Assembly: GCA_004151065.3 (NCBI GenBank)
Contig: NWUY0300087404.1
Coordinates: 1 to 12,256, forward strand
Reading direction: 5' to 3'
Source: Larix sibirica
Lineage: Eukaryota > Streptophyta > Pinopsida > Pinales > Pinaceae
DNA length: 12,256 nucleotides
Every line of letters starts with the position of its first letter. Position 1 is the stretch's first letter. A program made the position numbers and the translations under genes. Of the stretch, positions 1-8,160 are shown piece after piece. The notes below the pieces were generated by a model that did no database searches, was not told where the DNA came from, and saw nothing but the letters and a program-made list of their open reading frames with translations.

Positions 1-44
1 ATTAAACTTGCAAAACATTACATGTCCTTCAGAAAACGAGTGTC

Positions 45-61
45 ACTAGTTCTCCCTTTCG
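45..61 (-). other. Possible polypurine tract downstream of ORF1
   Basis: Read on the minus strand, the 3' flank of ORF1 has AGGAAGGGGGGATGGATGG (about 67-85) and then GAAAGGGAGAAC (49-60), followed at once by TAGTGACAC. A purine tract next to a TG-starting sequence is the usual layout at the 3' end of an LTR retrotransposon. If so, ORF1 was the last ORF before a 3' LTR lying mostly outside the window. The LTR itself cannot be verified here, so this is weak. Confidence 0.25.
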
Positions 62-169
62 GTCCATCCATCCCCCCTTCCTATGATATCTAAGCCCCTT
101 TAAATAATAGTTACAAAAATTACAAGGAAAATCTCCCATAAAAATAGGGATTGCAAAAACATCTTCTAA

Positions 170-1241
170 GATTTGCCAAGGGCTTCTCGACACTTGGTAG
201 ATACATCCAATAGTTCTTCTACATCCTCGTATATTGCATGCCTAAGAATTAGTTGTACTTTACAACTGAAGGAGTCGATTTCCTTTTCTTCAATTTATTC
301 CATACCAGCAAGAACAACTGGACCTTTACCCATGCATTTATAGGTGCTTGAATTAAGTCCTTAAGTTGATCAATGTGAAGTTGTTCCAATTTATTCATTC
401 TTTCCTTAAATGAATCACACCTTTGTTAAACTTGTTGAATCATTAGTTTGGGAGGATCCGAATCTTCAATCAGTTTCGAAGATGGAAAATCCAACTCAGC
501 TAACATATTATCAGAAGAGAACCTTTTCTTGTGGCAAATTGCAGGTGCTTCCTAAATAGTATCTCCTACTGCTCCACATGCATTTTCCCATGAATGTAGG
601 GAGAATCTGACTTTCTTAAACCTCAGGCTCTCAAAGAAAGGTATATCATGGGGTCTGTCTTTCATGTATTTTTTCCAATCAGTAACATCCATGATAGCCC
701 TATGTGCCTCCTCTCTTCTGTCATTATGTAGAGATAGATCATTAGAATGCTTCTTAAAATCAATATAAGTCTACCTAATCTCGTCTAGACATTCAAACAA
801 CTTGATCAGGAGGTTCTTGCGATCTTCATTGACCTGCAAAGTGATTTTTTTGAACTCTTCTGCAGAACATTTAGAGAAGAAAGATGCATTAGGAATGGCT
901 ACTAGATCTTTCACTTGTGCTTCCAATTGTGTAATATTTTCAACATGACCATCATTTGACATCTTAGCTTCCTAAAGGTGCTGCAACGGTGTATCATTTT
1001 TCATGTCTTTTTCTCTGAGGAGGTTGTCATATGTATATTTAAATTCTTGCAGCTGAGAGTTATGTTTTTCCTCTATTTGAACTAGCTCATGCTTGAGCTT
1101 CTGCAATTCCTGCTGCTTAGTTTCAATCTCCTTATTCAGTGATGTAACTAAATCATAATTGGCCCCAACAAAGGCCCCCATGGCTGCAGCAGTCTCCAAT
1201 GCTTCTTGTTGTATGTCAGTGGATATTTTCTTCCATATGAC
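170..1241 (-). other. ORF1 C-terminal coiled-coil region
   Basis: From 1241 the frame passes through ALETAAAMGAF into a heptad-like stretch, LNKEIETKQQELQKLKHELV, typical of a coiled coil. Further charged helical blocks follow at 962-771 (NITQLEAQVKDLV, then RKNLLIKLFECLDEIR) and 470-340 (KERMNKLEQLHIDQLKDLI). After the second frameshift, 300-170 reads EKEIDSFSCKV and YEDVEELLDVSTKCREALGK. Such a tail usually mediates oligomerisation, as in some transposon nucleoprotein components, but the role here is inferred. Stops at 972, 771, 552, 426, 295 and 166 interrupt it. Confidence 0.55.
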
Positions 1242-1862
1242 CTAATTTGGAACAAGACCTAAATGTACAGATCCTTCTCTCTGCCTCTTATGACCTCTCT
1301 TCACCACTGCCCTCTCAGATCTACTGTATAAATATTCCCTAAGTGAAAAAACAACATCTTCATCAGAAACTGCCACCATCTCAGTTTCATGTGTAGATAC
1401 CTGATATGTTTCTACCAAAGGGACTATGTTGGTCACAAGGTAAGTTGGGATAGGAATAGTAATATAAGGAATAATGGTAGAAGGGATGGAAGTACTGGAA
1501 ATTGAGATGTGAGTTAAAGAAACAACCTCAGGGATAGAGACAAATACTAATGGTGCTGACAAATGTACAGAGACATCAAAGGTTATAGCTTGTGAAGTCT
1601 GCAAAGGTGGGACTAACAGTGGAACATTCAATGATTCTTCCAAAGTGGCAACATGATTGAGGAGTGGATCAACTGTTGTGGATGGAGGGATTGACACATC
1701 AGCAGCTGTACTGGAAGAAAGTGAAATAGGTGAAACTGAGGATGAGGAGGCGAGTGGAATAATAGCATTAGTTTCGTGAGAGAGATGAAAATCGGTAGGA
1801 GAGCCTTTAAAATCAAGATTGTTCAACAAATCAATAAATGTATTGGAAATGACAGTAACCTC
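1242..1862 (-). other. ORF1 Ser/Pro/Thr/Val-rich low-complexity region
   Basis: About 195 codons open in one frame, dominated by Ser, Pro, Thr, Val and Ile. Examples are ASSSSVSPISLSSSTAADVS and IPSTIIPYITIPIPTYL. It looks like a disordered spacer. It closes with a basic segment (SERAVVKRGHKRQREGS) and VPN before TAG 1242-1244, after which the same frame runs into the coiled coil. The overlapping reading in another minus frame (1628-1816) is a shadow. Confidence 0.6.
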
Positions 1863-2252
1863 CTATACCACAGGCACACCAGTTGGAAGAATGTCATCCT
1901 CCAAATCACTATGTTCAATAGTGGTTACCTTCAGTGAGGAGCTATCAAATTTCTTCCTCTTAGCTGGAGTACTTGCTGCAGCAACCTGGGTATCAACAAC
2001 TGAACTCAGTTGCACCAACTCCTTCTTTTTCTTTGCATGTGATTGAATGAGAGCATTAAGTGTTTCCAAAGGTTTGATAGGTGGAGTATTGTCAATGGGA
2101 TCCTTATCCTTGTCATCATCCTGATATGTTAGTAATAGTGGAGAGTTTTCTTTCTGGGATTCTTTATCTGCCTTATCCTTCTTTATCTTCTCATCTAATG
2201 ACAACTCCATTTTCCTGTACTACAAGACTTTATCCTTGAGTTCCCTTTGATA
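1863..2252 (-). other. ORF1 charged Lys/Glu/Asp linker
   Basis: After the frameshift the frame reads YQRELKDKVL, TAG (2220-2222), then YRKMELSLDEKIKKDKADK. It is followed by an acidic stretch (DDDKDKDPID) and a basic stretch (HAKKKKELVQ and AKRKKFDSS). The short basic clusters could act as nuclear localisation or nucleic-acid-binding signals, which is inference from composition only. The segment ends at TAG 1863-1865 and continues in the same frame into the Ser/Pro-rich region. Confidence 0.6.
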
Positions 2253-2859
2253 CTAAAAAAATGAAGTTTTGTTCTTCTTTGGTAGAAGCCCTGTTCAATA
2301 CTTCAGTAAATAAACTGACCCCCTGGTAGATAGAATCATCTGGAGTGGTCTCATGCACATAAGAACTCTTTATATGTTCCTGGGAAAATTGATTTGCTAG
2401 AAAATATTTGGGATCATGCATCATTTTGGGACCCTTGCCTAGTTTAAGTGCCATGATATTTTTTCCAAGTGTAGCAGCATGGGTAGAGTTATGAATTATG
2501 ATTTTCCCAAGGTTGAGTGGGAACTTAGGACACCCCCTTCTCTTGGCACCTGGGAAGATTCCCTCAACAACTATCTGATAGGAAATTTCTTCAATTACCA
2601 ACCTGTCTGGAACAATCCTGGGTAGCAGGTGAACATCGTGAATGCCCCAAATTATAACATAAGAGAAGTATTCTCTTACATACAAGTCCCCCATGGTGGA
2701 GACTAGTGTCTTGTCCTGATCAGAGAAGGAAAATGCATCCTGTTTGAAGATATTCTGGTAAATGGCCCCGATGAAATGATAAAAAATGTCATACACAAGA
2801 GGTGAAAAGTTATCCTCCCATAATGCAGAGTAGTAGATGTGAAATAGAGGTGCAGCCAA
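2253..2859 (-). other. ORF1 globular segment, second open stretch
   Basis: It continues the 2863-3441 segment in frame, beginning TLAAPLFHIYYSALW. It contains hydrophobic stretches such as YVIIWGIHDVHLLPRIVPDR, and a Lys/Gly/Pro-rich loop (GAKRRGCPKFPLNLGK). The true coding frame leaves this one at the T7 run (2255-2261). The apparent tail LVSKGTQG is out of frame, whereas the shifted frame gives the more natural YQRELKDKVL and joins the following charged segment. An extra T in the run is the simplest explanation. Function unknown. Confidence 0.6.
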
Positions 2860-2862
2860 GGT

Positions 2863-3441
2863 CTAGTTCCACCCCATGGAGGGAAAATTAAAGGTGGAGC
2901 AGAACACGTCCATGACATAGGCCGAATAATAAAAGGTTGGCTTCCTGGAACCCGGTGCCTTTTGGTACCTTTCAATTACCGTCTTCAATTCCAATGATAG
3001 TATTTTGTCCCAGTTGAAAGAATTTTCTATAGTAAGGATGTGGTGAGCTAGAGGTGCCCACTCAGCTTTGAACACAACACAATTCGGCAGCCCATACAGT
3101 CTGCAAAGCATAGCGACCAGTAGGGAGAAGGGTTCCTTGAACCACGAGACCGAGTAAGAATTATCATCTCTAAGGGTGAAAATAGCAGGATTGCTCATCC
3201 AAGACTTTAGCATCTCATCAAAATTGAAACGGGTTTTGATGGAGTCGTGGAAACCTTTGTTGAGTAGTTTCTCAAGTGCCCTAAGGGCATACGTCCTGTT
3301 GAAGACTTTCGACCCAAAAGAGGCCAAGTGAGAACCTTCTTTATCATTAAGCGACTGGTCTTGGGGATTGTCCTGATCAATAATCCACTTTATGGCATCA
3401 TAATAAGGCATGATAGCCATCCTGGATTCTATGGAATGCAA
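2863..3441 (-). other. ORF1 N-terminal globular segment (first open stretch)
   Basis: This is the longest well-preserved stretch of the ORF1 N-terminal part, about 190 codons without a stop. It starts near HSIESRMAIMPYYDAIKW and ends at FPSMGWN before TAG 2863-2865. It is rich in aromatic and hydrophobic residues, including MLCRLYGLPNCVVF, with a mixed charge pattern typical of a folded alpha-rich domain. I see no catalytic motif (no DDE triad, YxDD or HNH). The next open stretch (2230-2859) is in the same frame, so the two are one domain region split by a probable CAG-to-TAG change. Confidence 0.6.
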
Positions 3442-3645
3442 TTGGGATTTACTGATGTTATGGTAAAAGTATTAGTTTTGCTTGAACGTAGATAGGTCAT
3501 CGTTATAAAAAATGGCTTAAATGCAGGACAAATCTAGGTGGGTAGTCTCATAAATTCTACCATTTGTGTCATTGAGGATGCCACTTTTTGGGTCCTTGTT
3601 TTTGAATTATTTTACGACTATTTTGGACTGGGTATTCCTCGACAT

Positions 3646-3973
3646 TGTTGTGAGACTGATAAATTCGAAAAAACCAGAAAATGAATTAACATATGTCAAA
3701 ATTACACAATTTATTTAAATAGAAAATCAAGAGTGATAGAAAACCAACCTGTGTTGTCGATGGATGCAAGTAAATGACTCAGATGAAAATTCGCGATAAA
3801 ATCTTGAACGTAGATTAAAATTTCACAATTCGCAAATAATGAAAATTTGAAAATTTAAACAACTGTAGGGTGAAATCGAGATCACACGATTCCAAAAGGA
3901 TGGACGGCTGAGATTAAAGCATGAAAAACAAATGAGGAAATGTGGGATCAACACTTTGAAAAAATCGATTGAG
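3646..3973. other. AT-rich non-coding stretch
   Basis: AT-rich sequence between ORF1 and the palindrome array, with no credible coding frame. It contains CACAATTCGCAAA near 3825, possibly a worn array-type heptamer. The ORF reading at 3823-4056 on the minus strand runs through the repeats and looks spurious. Confidence 0.5.
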
Positions 3974-4560
3974 GTTTCCACAATCCACAATCCGCATTGC
4001 GGGTTGCGGGTTGTGGGAGTGCAATTTGAAACATAATTGATTTTAAATTCCCGCAATCCACAATTGGATTATGAAGCAATAGAGAAATAACAAAGGTTAA
4101 TCTTTCCACAATCCACAATCCGTAATTTGCGTGTTGCGGAAACGCAAATTTTATCTTGTTAGCGATGGAATCTATCCACATTCCACAATGCATAATTTTC
4201 AGGTTGCGAGTTGCGGAGGTGCAAATGTTCTTATTGGAAATTTAGGCCCTTTTGCTTTCTGCAATCCACAATTTGCAGGTTGTGGGTTTCGGGAAGGAAA
4301 AACGCAATTTTATTTTTAAAATGCTTTCCGCAATCTGCAATCCGAACTGAGAATTGTGAGTTGTGGGTTGCGGAAAGAAAAATACACTTTACTCAAAACA
4401 CTTTCTAACATCTGCATTCCGCAATTTTGGGCTGCGGACTGTGGAAAGGATAAATCCAAAATCCAAAATTCTTATGCTTCCGCAATCCGCAATTTGCGGG
4501 TTGCGGAAACAACAAAAATATGAGAAAATGATGGTTTTCCGCAATTTGCAAAACGCACTG
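3974..4560. repeat. Array of about nine heptamer-built palindromes
   Basis: About nine units are spaced roughly 55-85 bases apart, starting near 3974, 4046, 4101, 4173, 4257, 4325, 4401, 4478 and 4534. Each begins with one to three copies of a heptamer close to (T)CCGCAA or CCACAAT. Most then turn to its inverse, TTGCGG or TTGTGG, forming a hairpin or cruciform. The best unit is 4478-4508: 15-base arms around t4493 with one mismatch. The unit at 3977-4017 has 20-base arms around t3997 with four mismatches, all of the C/T or G/A kind. Between palindromes the sequence is AT-rich and poorly conserved. The ORF-like readings across this stretch on both strands are by-products of the repeats. Confidence 0.8.
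4478..4508. repeat. Near-perfect 31-base palindrome
   Basis: Left arm TTCCGCAATCCGCAA (4478-4492), centre t4493, right arm TTGCGGGTTGCGGAA (4494-4508). The only mismatch, t4486 against g4500, would be a G-U pair in RNA. This is the best preserved unit of the surrounding array and gives the consensus: two direct CCGCAA heptamers followed by two inverted ones. Confidence 0.85.
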
Positions 4561-4753
4561 AAAAGAAAGTATTTTCAAGACAAATTTATTTAATTGAAAC
4601 ATGACAAAGGGATGAAATTGATAACACAATGTCAGAACCCCGAAAATGAACAAGGAAAAAATACATCTTACCTTAGGAAGTAATAATGGGGCTCCCATTT
4701 TCTTGAAAGATAATGGGATCTGTTGTGCCTACAACACTTTCCTCTGTTAAGAT

Positions 4754-5113
4754 TTATGTTAATGAATAAATGCATAACTTTTCTTAAGATTTACATGTTC
4801 AAAGTATAATGTATGTTTTTATAAATTTTGGTTAACTTATGGGTTATGTCGAAATGAATGGCATGTCAAAGATCTAGATCTATCGATGTTGTAGATATGT
4901 CAATGTAATAGGTTGTTTATTAATTAATTGGTATGTCAAGATATTCCCCTTATGCGCTGCAAAAACCTAGTCCCTGTAGTCTCCATAGGTACTTAGGGTG
5001 AGACTTCATCTGTTTCACAGGTGTTTCCAAGAGGGTTAAAACCCCTTTCGGGTCAGTATCTGTGGTAGTGTTTGTCAGTGTTATGTTGGACTTTTGAACC
5101 CTAGTCAAAGTAA
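4754..5113. other. Non-coding stretch between ORF1 leader and gypsy relic
   Basis: AT-rich at first (4760-4930), then mixed composition with CCCCTTTCGGGT near 5042. I found no convincing coding frame, tRNA-like primer-binding site or LTR ends. It may contain the eroded 5' LTR or leader of the plus-strand gypsy relic, but nothing in it proves that. Confidence 0.4.
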
Positions 5114-5645
5114 AAGTGTGCCAACAAATGGTTCGATTACCGGGATCTGGATTTGTGTCGAAGGAGAATGTTGTGGAATCCGATTAAACTGGAGATCCAG
5201 AATTGGGTAGATCAGTAGCTGGAATAATTCTCTAAGGAATAGAAAAAACATCCTTGACTGGACAATGGAGGTTGGTTAGACAAGTATATTTTTACTGATA
5301 TTCATGAAGTTTTCTTCGAATAATTTTCTATGATATTGCATGAGTGGATGGAAATATTGACTCAGCAAAAGATAAATTTTCAAGGAGGTGATCCTAGAAG
5401 TTGGACACCTGAGTTGATTCAATGACCAAAAGGTGTGAATAACAAGATTTTAGGCACAATGGATTACTAGTTGGACAACGTGCTGGAGGGGTACATTATT
5501 GAATTCGATGTTGACACTATGAAGTCATACAGTGTAGCAGATCATGATTTCTTTGAAGGTACTCATGGTAAATACTTGAGATCATTAAAATTGTTTAGCA
5601 AGAAGCTACTTTGTGAAAAAAAGGGTGATGTAAATGGAATCTGAC
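5114..5645 (+). pseudogene. Decayed N-terminal segment of the gypsy polyprotein
   Basis: One frame stays readable from KCANKWFDYRDLDLCRRR through WNPIKLEIQNWVDQ, LDNGGWLDKYIFTDIHEV and KSYSVADHDFFEGTHGKYL to about 5645. About nine stops (TAG, TAA and TGA) interrupt it without a detectable frameshift. The composition (many Trp, Tyr and acidic residues) looks like a real folded protein, but I recognise no domain. It lies just upstream of the gag region on the same strand and is probably its N-terminal part, or a separate leading ORF. Confidence 0.5.
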
Positions 5646-5682
5646 GAGTAGAGTGATTTTTTGCGGTGGGAATGGGTATTGA

Positions 5683-6141
5683 ATGGAGGAAGGTCTAGAT
5701 GAATACGTGGAATCAGATGAAATGACAAGAGTAGAAGAAAGTGAGATAGATGAAGAGTGTGGGTTTCTATGAAGTAGACAAATATTTCAATTGAAAAAGT
5801 GGAGGAGAAATACGTCAAGGAGAGAGGGTTGCAGTGCGACTGAAAGAAGAGACTACAAACTAGTGCTACCACTCGACGAAGATTCTAGCAACAAGGAGGA
5901 AGAGTACGAGCTCATTTCGGAGGAAGAAGAAGAATTTGAAGATCTGTCTCAGGCTTGAGGCTACGACATACCCATGAATCCATGTACATCTCCATAAATT
6001 GAACTAAGACACATTAACTCATCACATTTTTTCCTAGCTAGTCAGAATAGTAGAAATAGTCAAAGTAGTAGTTCACCAAGTGGGAAAGATCCAAGTAGTT
6101 GTTCATTAATAGTAAGCCATCCTATACCCCAGAAGTCCAGA
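5683..6141 (+). pseudogene. Acidic and Ser-rich linker leading into gag
   Basis: From ATG 5683 the frame reads MEEGLDEYVESDEM, with stops at TGA 5770-5772, TGA 5956-5958 and TAA 5995-5997. It includes a strongly acidic run (LISEEEEEFEDLSQ) and a Ser/Asn-rich run (NSRNSQSSSSPSGKDPS). It is in the same frame as the gag start (ATG 6142), so it is most likely the disordered N-terminal part of the gag polyprotein. Confidence 0.5.
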
Positions 6142-6740
6142 ATGGCTGGGGATGACATGAAGTTACATATTTTCAATGGGAATGGGTCAGAGGACCCCAA
6201 ACAACACTGGTTTTTATGCAATGCAGTAGGGACTATAAAAAAAGTAAAGACGACAACGTCAAATTGACGTTGTTTATTATGATCTTTTGGGGTCGTGGCC
6301 TAGACTGGTTTATGAAATTTTTAGAAGTTACTATTAGGAAACATAAAAATACATTAGAAAATGTTAAGGATGGTTAAAAGTTGAATTCAAGAAGCCAAAT
6401 TCTGAATTACAATGTATTACAGAGCTTAAGGAAATTAAACAAGCGTCGAACAAATCTTTTTGGGATTTCGACCAAAGGTTTAAAACTTATATGGCTCATG
6501 AAATATTTCCGATGAATGTCATTTAGAAACAGGAGTGGTTTATAGCCACTTTACTACCTCATATTAGAGTATCGTTAATGCAGCAAATGATCCCATCTAA
6601 GAAGGAAGCTCTTGATTTGGTAATGAAATTGGAAGCATCACCTGTCGGAGAGACATGAACTAGTATGGATCAAATCCAAGTGCAACCAACAAACCTGTTA
6701 ATTCAAATTCAATATATTATTAAAGGTAAGGAAAACATAG
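6142..6740 (+). pseudogene. Gag capsid-like region (Ty3/gypsy)
   Basis: From ATG 6142 it reads MAGDDMKLHIFNGNGSEDPK then QHWFLC. After a frameshift at an A-run it gives LTLFIMIFWGRGLDWFMKF, and after another ELKEIKQASNKSFWDFDQRF and QEWFIATLLPHIRVSLMQQM. This order matches retrotransposon gag capsid domains: a conserved Trp region, a GRGLDW-type helix, then a WDFDQRFK block and an L-PHIR helix. Capsid forms the intracellular particle that packages the element RNA. Stops include TAA after KDG, TAG before KQEW and TGA after VGET. The copy is dead, but family assignment is fairly secure. Confidence 0.8.
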
Positions 6741-6741
6741 A

Positions 6742-7245
6742 AGATGTTTGGTGCATTATATGTAAGGAGTAAGGTCTAAATATCAATGCACAACTTTTCA
6801 TGATTATCTTAATGCTGAGAATTTGAGTCCGTTGAACCTTTGTGCGGACATATGGTGCATAATCTACTAGACTAGATGACATCGACCTAAAGAATGTTAT
6901 TTGTTACATAATATGGTAAGCACTCCTCATAAAATATGGTTTAAGTCCTATTGTTCTATTGGACATGATGAGAAGAACTATCGAGCATACCAGTTTCTCA
7001 TAGCACACACTGCAGACACATTTCTCATGAAGGGATAAGATAAAGTTGAAAGAAGTAATGCATAGTTCACTCAACCATGAGGTGGTTTCAAAGGATGTGG
7101 ATGAGGATTATTTGGTCATCGAAGAAAAAAAGTAATATGATATAATTGTGTTACTCCCAAACATTATGCTAGAGACTTCCTGAATCCTACTTTGACCTGC
7201 ACGTATTGTAGGGCACTAGACCATAGCATTGAAGATTGTTCGCAG
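6742..7245 (+). pseudogene. Zinc-knuckle array of gag (nucleocapsid)
   Basis: Up to five CCHC-like knuckles follow the capsid. Module 1 starts WCIIC (Cys codons 6752 and 6761) and ends after a frameshift at Cys 6787. Module 2 keeps Cys 6856, His 6880 and Cys 6895, but the second Cys reads Tyr (TAC 6865). Module 3 around 6940-6981 (CSIGHDEKN) keeps Cys 6952 and His 6964, with the last position Tyr. Module 4 has TGA at 7138 for the first Cys, Cys 7147, His 7162 and Phe (7177) for the last Cys. Module 5 is intact: Cys 7198, Cys 7207, His 7222 and Cys 7237 in CX2CX4HX4C. Knuckles bind the element's RNA. The losses are mostly single-base changes. Confidence 0.65.
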
Positions 7246-7670
7246 CTTATAGAAAAATGGCAGATGAAGCAAAATCATAATCAAAACCAGAATGTGCAGA
7301 ATATTCCAGCATAATCACGACCGATGTAGCCTACTATCGCTATGGTAACAAGAGGTGGAGCTACAACAAGTGCTAACAAAGGAAATCATAGTAACTAGCG
7401 AGACCCGAGAGTCAGACTAGCAGTACAAAAACCACCATAGTTTGATGTTCAAAAAGAGAAAGGAGTTTCCTTTGAAGCTCATGATTAATTTATGAAAAGC
7501 ACATAAACATCATCCACACCACCAGTGTTTGAAGACAATATTGTCTATCATATACCACCTCGCTTTGACCGGTCTGCACGAAAGAGGAATCCAAGAAAAG
7601 GAAAGTGCTCTGAATATTTTTTTGAAAAGTTGTTTTGGATTTAATTAAATATGAAAATGCATTAAAGGAA
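7246..7670 (+). pseudogene. Gag-protease linker, Gln/Asn-rich
   Basis: The frame continues from the last knuckle with IEKWQMKQNHNQNQNVQN, then TRGGATTSANKGN, FDVQKEKGVSFEAHD and VYHIPPRFDRSARKR. TAA and TAG codons sit at positions that mostly read well as Gln. A frameshift at the T-run near 7616-7625 changes frame; the new frame gives VVLDLIKYENALKELHKLIG, a charged helix just before the protease. It is a disordered spacer with no recognised domain. Confidence 0.55.
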
Positions 7671-8160
7671 CTACATAAGTTGATTGGAGAGTACAAAGAA
7701 TAATTGAGGTTAGAGATATTTGTAAATCATGTTCAGAAAAGAGAAAAGACTGGTCGGGAACTGCGACTTAATGCACAGATTGGTGACTATGACATGGATT
7801 TTGTTATTCTAGATTTGGGATCAGATGTAAATATCCTAAACAAATAGACATGGGAAAATAGGGGGAAGCCGAACTTAGTCTGGTCACCTATTCCACTGAG
7901 GTTGGCCAATCAACAAAAAATTATACCATTTGGATGGATGGTTGGGGTCCTTGTCGAGGTGGAAGGACTACGTACTTTTGTAGACTTGAAAGTTATAGAG
8001 ATTTTCGACGACACTAATCTATATCTTACACTTTTGGGAATTGATTGGGCCATTTAGAATAAATATATCATTAACTTTAAGAAGAGGATGTTTTCATTCA
8101 AGAGTGATGAAATAAGATTTATCGCACCTATAAATCCATTGGAAGGATAGAGGTATGTTG
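7671..8160 (+). pseudogene. Retropepsin-like aspartic protease domain
   Basis: One frame runs without a frameshift and reads LRLNAQIGDYDMDFVILDLG followed by SDVNILNK. The D-x-G-S motif (Asp codon 7812-7814) with a hydrophobic strand before it is the retropepsin active site; the enzyme would act as a dimer to cut the gag-pol polyprotein. Downstream are the usual features: PIPLRLANQQKIIPFG, then VEVEGLRTFVDLKVIEIFDD and LLGIDWAI, the last being the hydrophobic-Gly-x-D-W block of plant Ty3/gypsy proteases. Stops at about 7691, 7845, 8054 and 8148 are TAA or TAG. The catalytic motif survives, but the ORF cannot be expressed. Confidence 0.8.

Larger units (their letters stand above)
100..3645 (-). 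pseudogene. ORF1: long broken ORF for an unrecognised, probably transposon-borne protein
   Basis: I do not recognise the family. From the ATG at 3645-3643 (peptide MSRNTQSK) the minus strand reads as one protein of about 1180 codons. The frame holds to about 2256, shifts by one base at the T7 run of 2255-2261, holds to about 330, shifts again at 315-340, and ends at TAA 100-102. Fourteen in-frame stops interrupt it: TAA at 3607, 3517, 3472, 426 and 295; TAG at 2863, 2253, 2220, 1863, 1242, 972, 771, 552 and 166 (lowest base given). None is TGA. TAG 166-168 could instead be the native stop; otherwise the protein ends in about 20 hydrophobic residues. Residues 1-460 look globular, 465-590 are Lys/Glu/Asp-rich, 600-760 are Ser/Pro/Thr-rich and the rest is mostly charged coiled coil. 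The extreme coding length with damage mainly by point stops argues for a transposon ORF rather than a host gene. Confidence is high for a broken coding region and low for any function. Confidence 0.8.
3656..4671 (-). other. Possible intron or leader 5' of ORF1
   Basis: On the minus strand, TAAG|GTAAGATG at 4671 matches a plant splice donor well. A T-rich stretch ending TTTATCAG (to 3656) lies 11 bases before the ORF1 ATG (3645) and resembles an acceptor. Splicing would remove 1016 bases holding the whole palindrome array. The upstream sequence (about 4675-4753) reads LTEESVVGTTDP and FQENGSPIITS in one frame, which looks like coding sequence ending at the donor. No transcript evidence is available. 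Confidence 0.25.

Noticed and set aside
100-3645. Reassigned genetic code (TAA/TAG as Gln) as the reason for the stop pattern
   Set aside because: The frame also has two frameshifts, sits in a transposon-like setting, and the neighbouring plant-type retroelement relic has stops of all three kinds, so decay explains it better.
3974-4560. CRISPR-like array
   Set aside because: Units are palindromes of variable length with variable AT-rich spacers in plant-like DNA; no constant repeat length and no cas genes.
3823-4698. ORFs of 60-97 codons on both strands across the array
   Set aside because: Their repeated peptides (CGLW, NPQ, NCGL) come from the DNA palindromes; no independent coding evidence.
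5606-5872. Minus-strand ORF of 88 codons, rich in Ser, Leu and Phe
   Set aside because: It is the complement of the purine-rich acidic linker of the gypsy relic.
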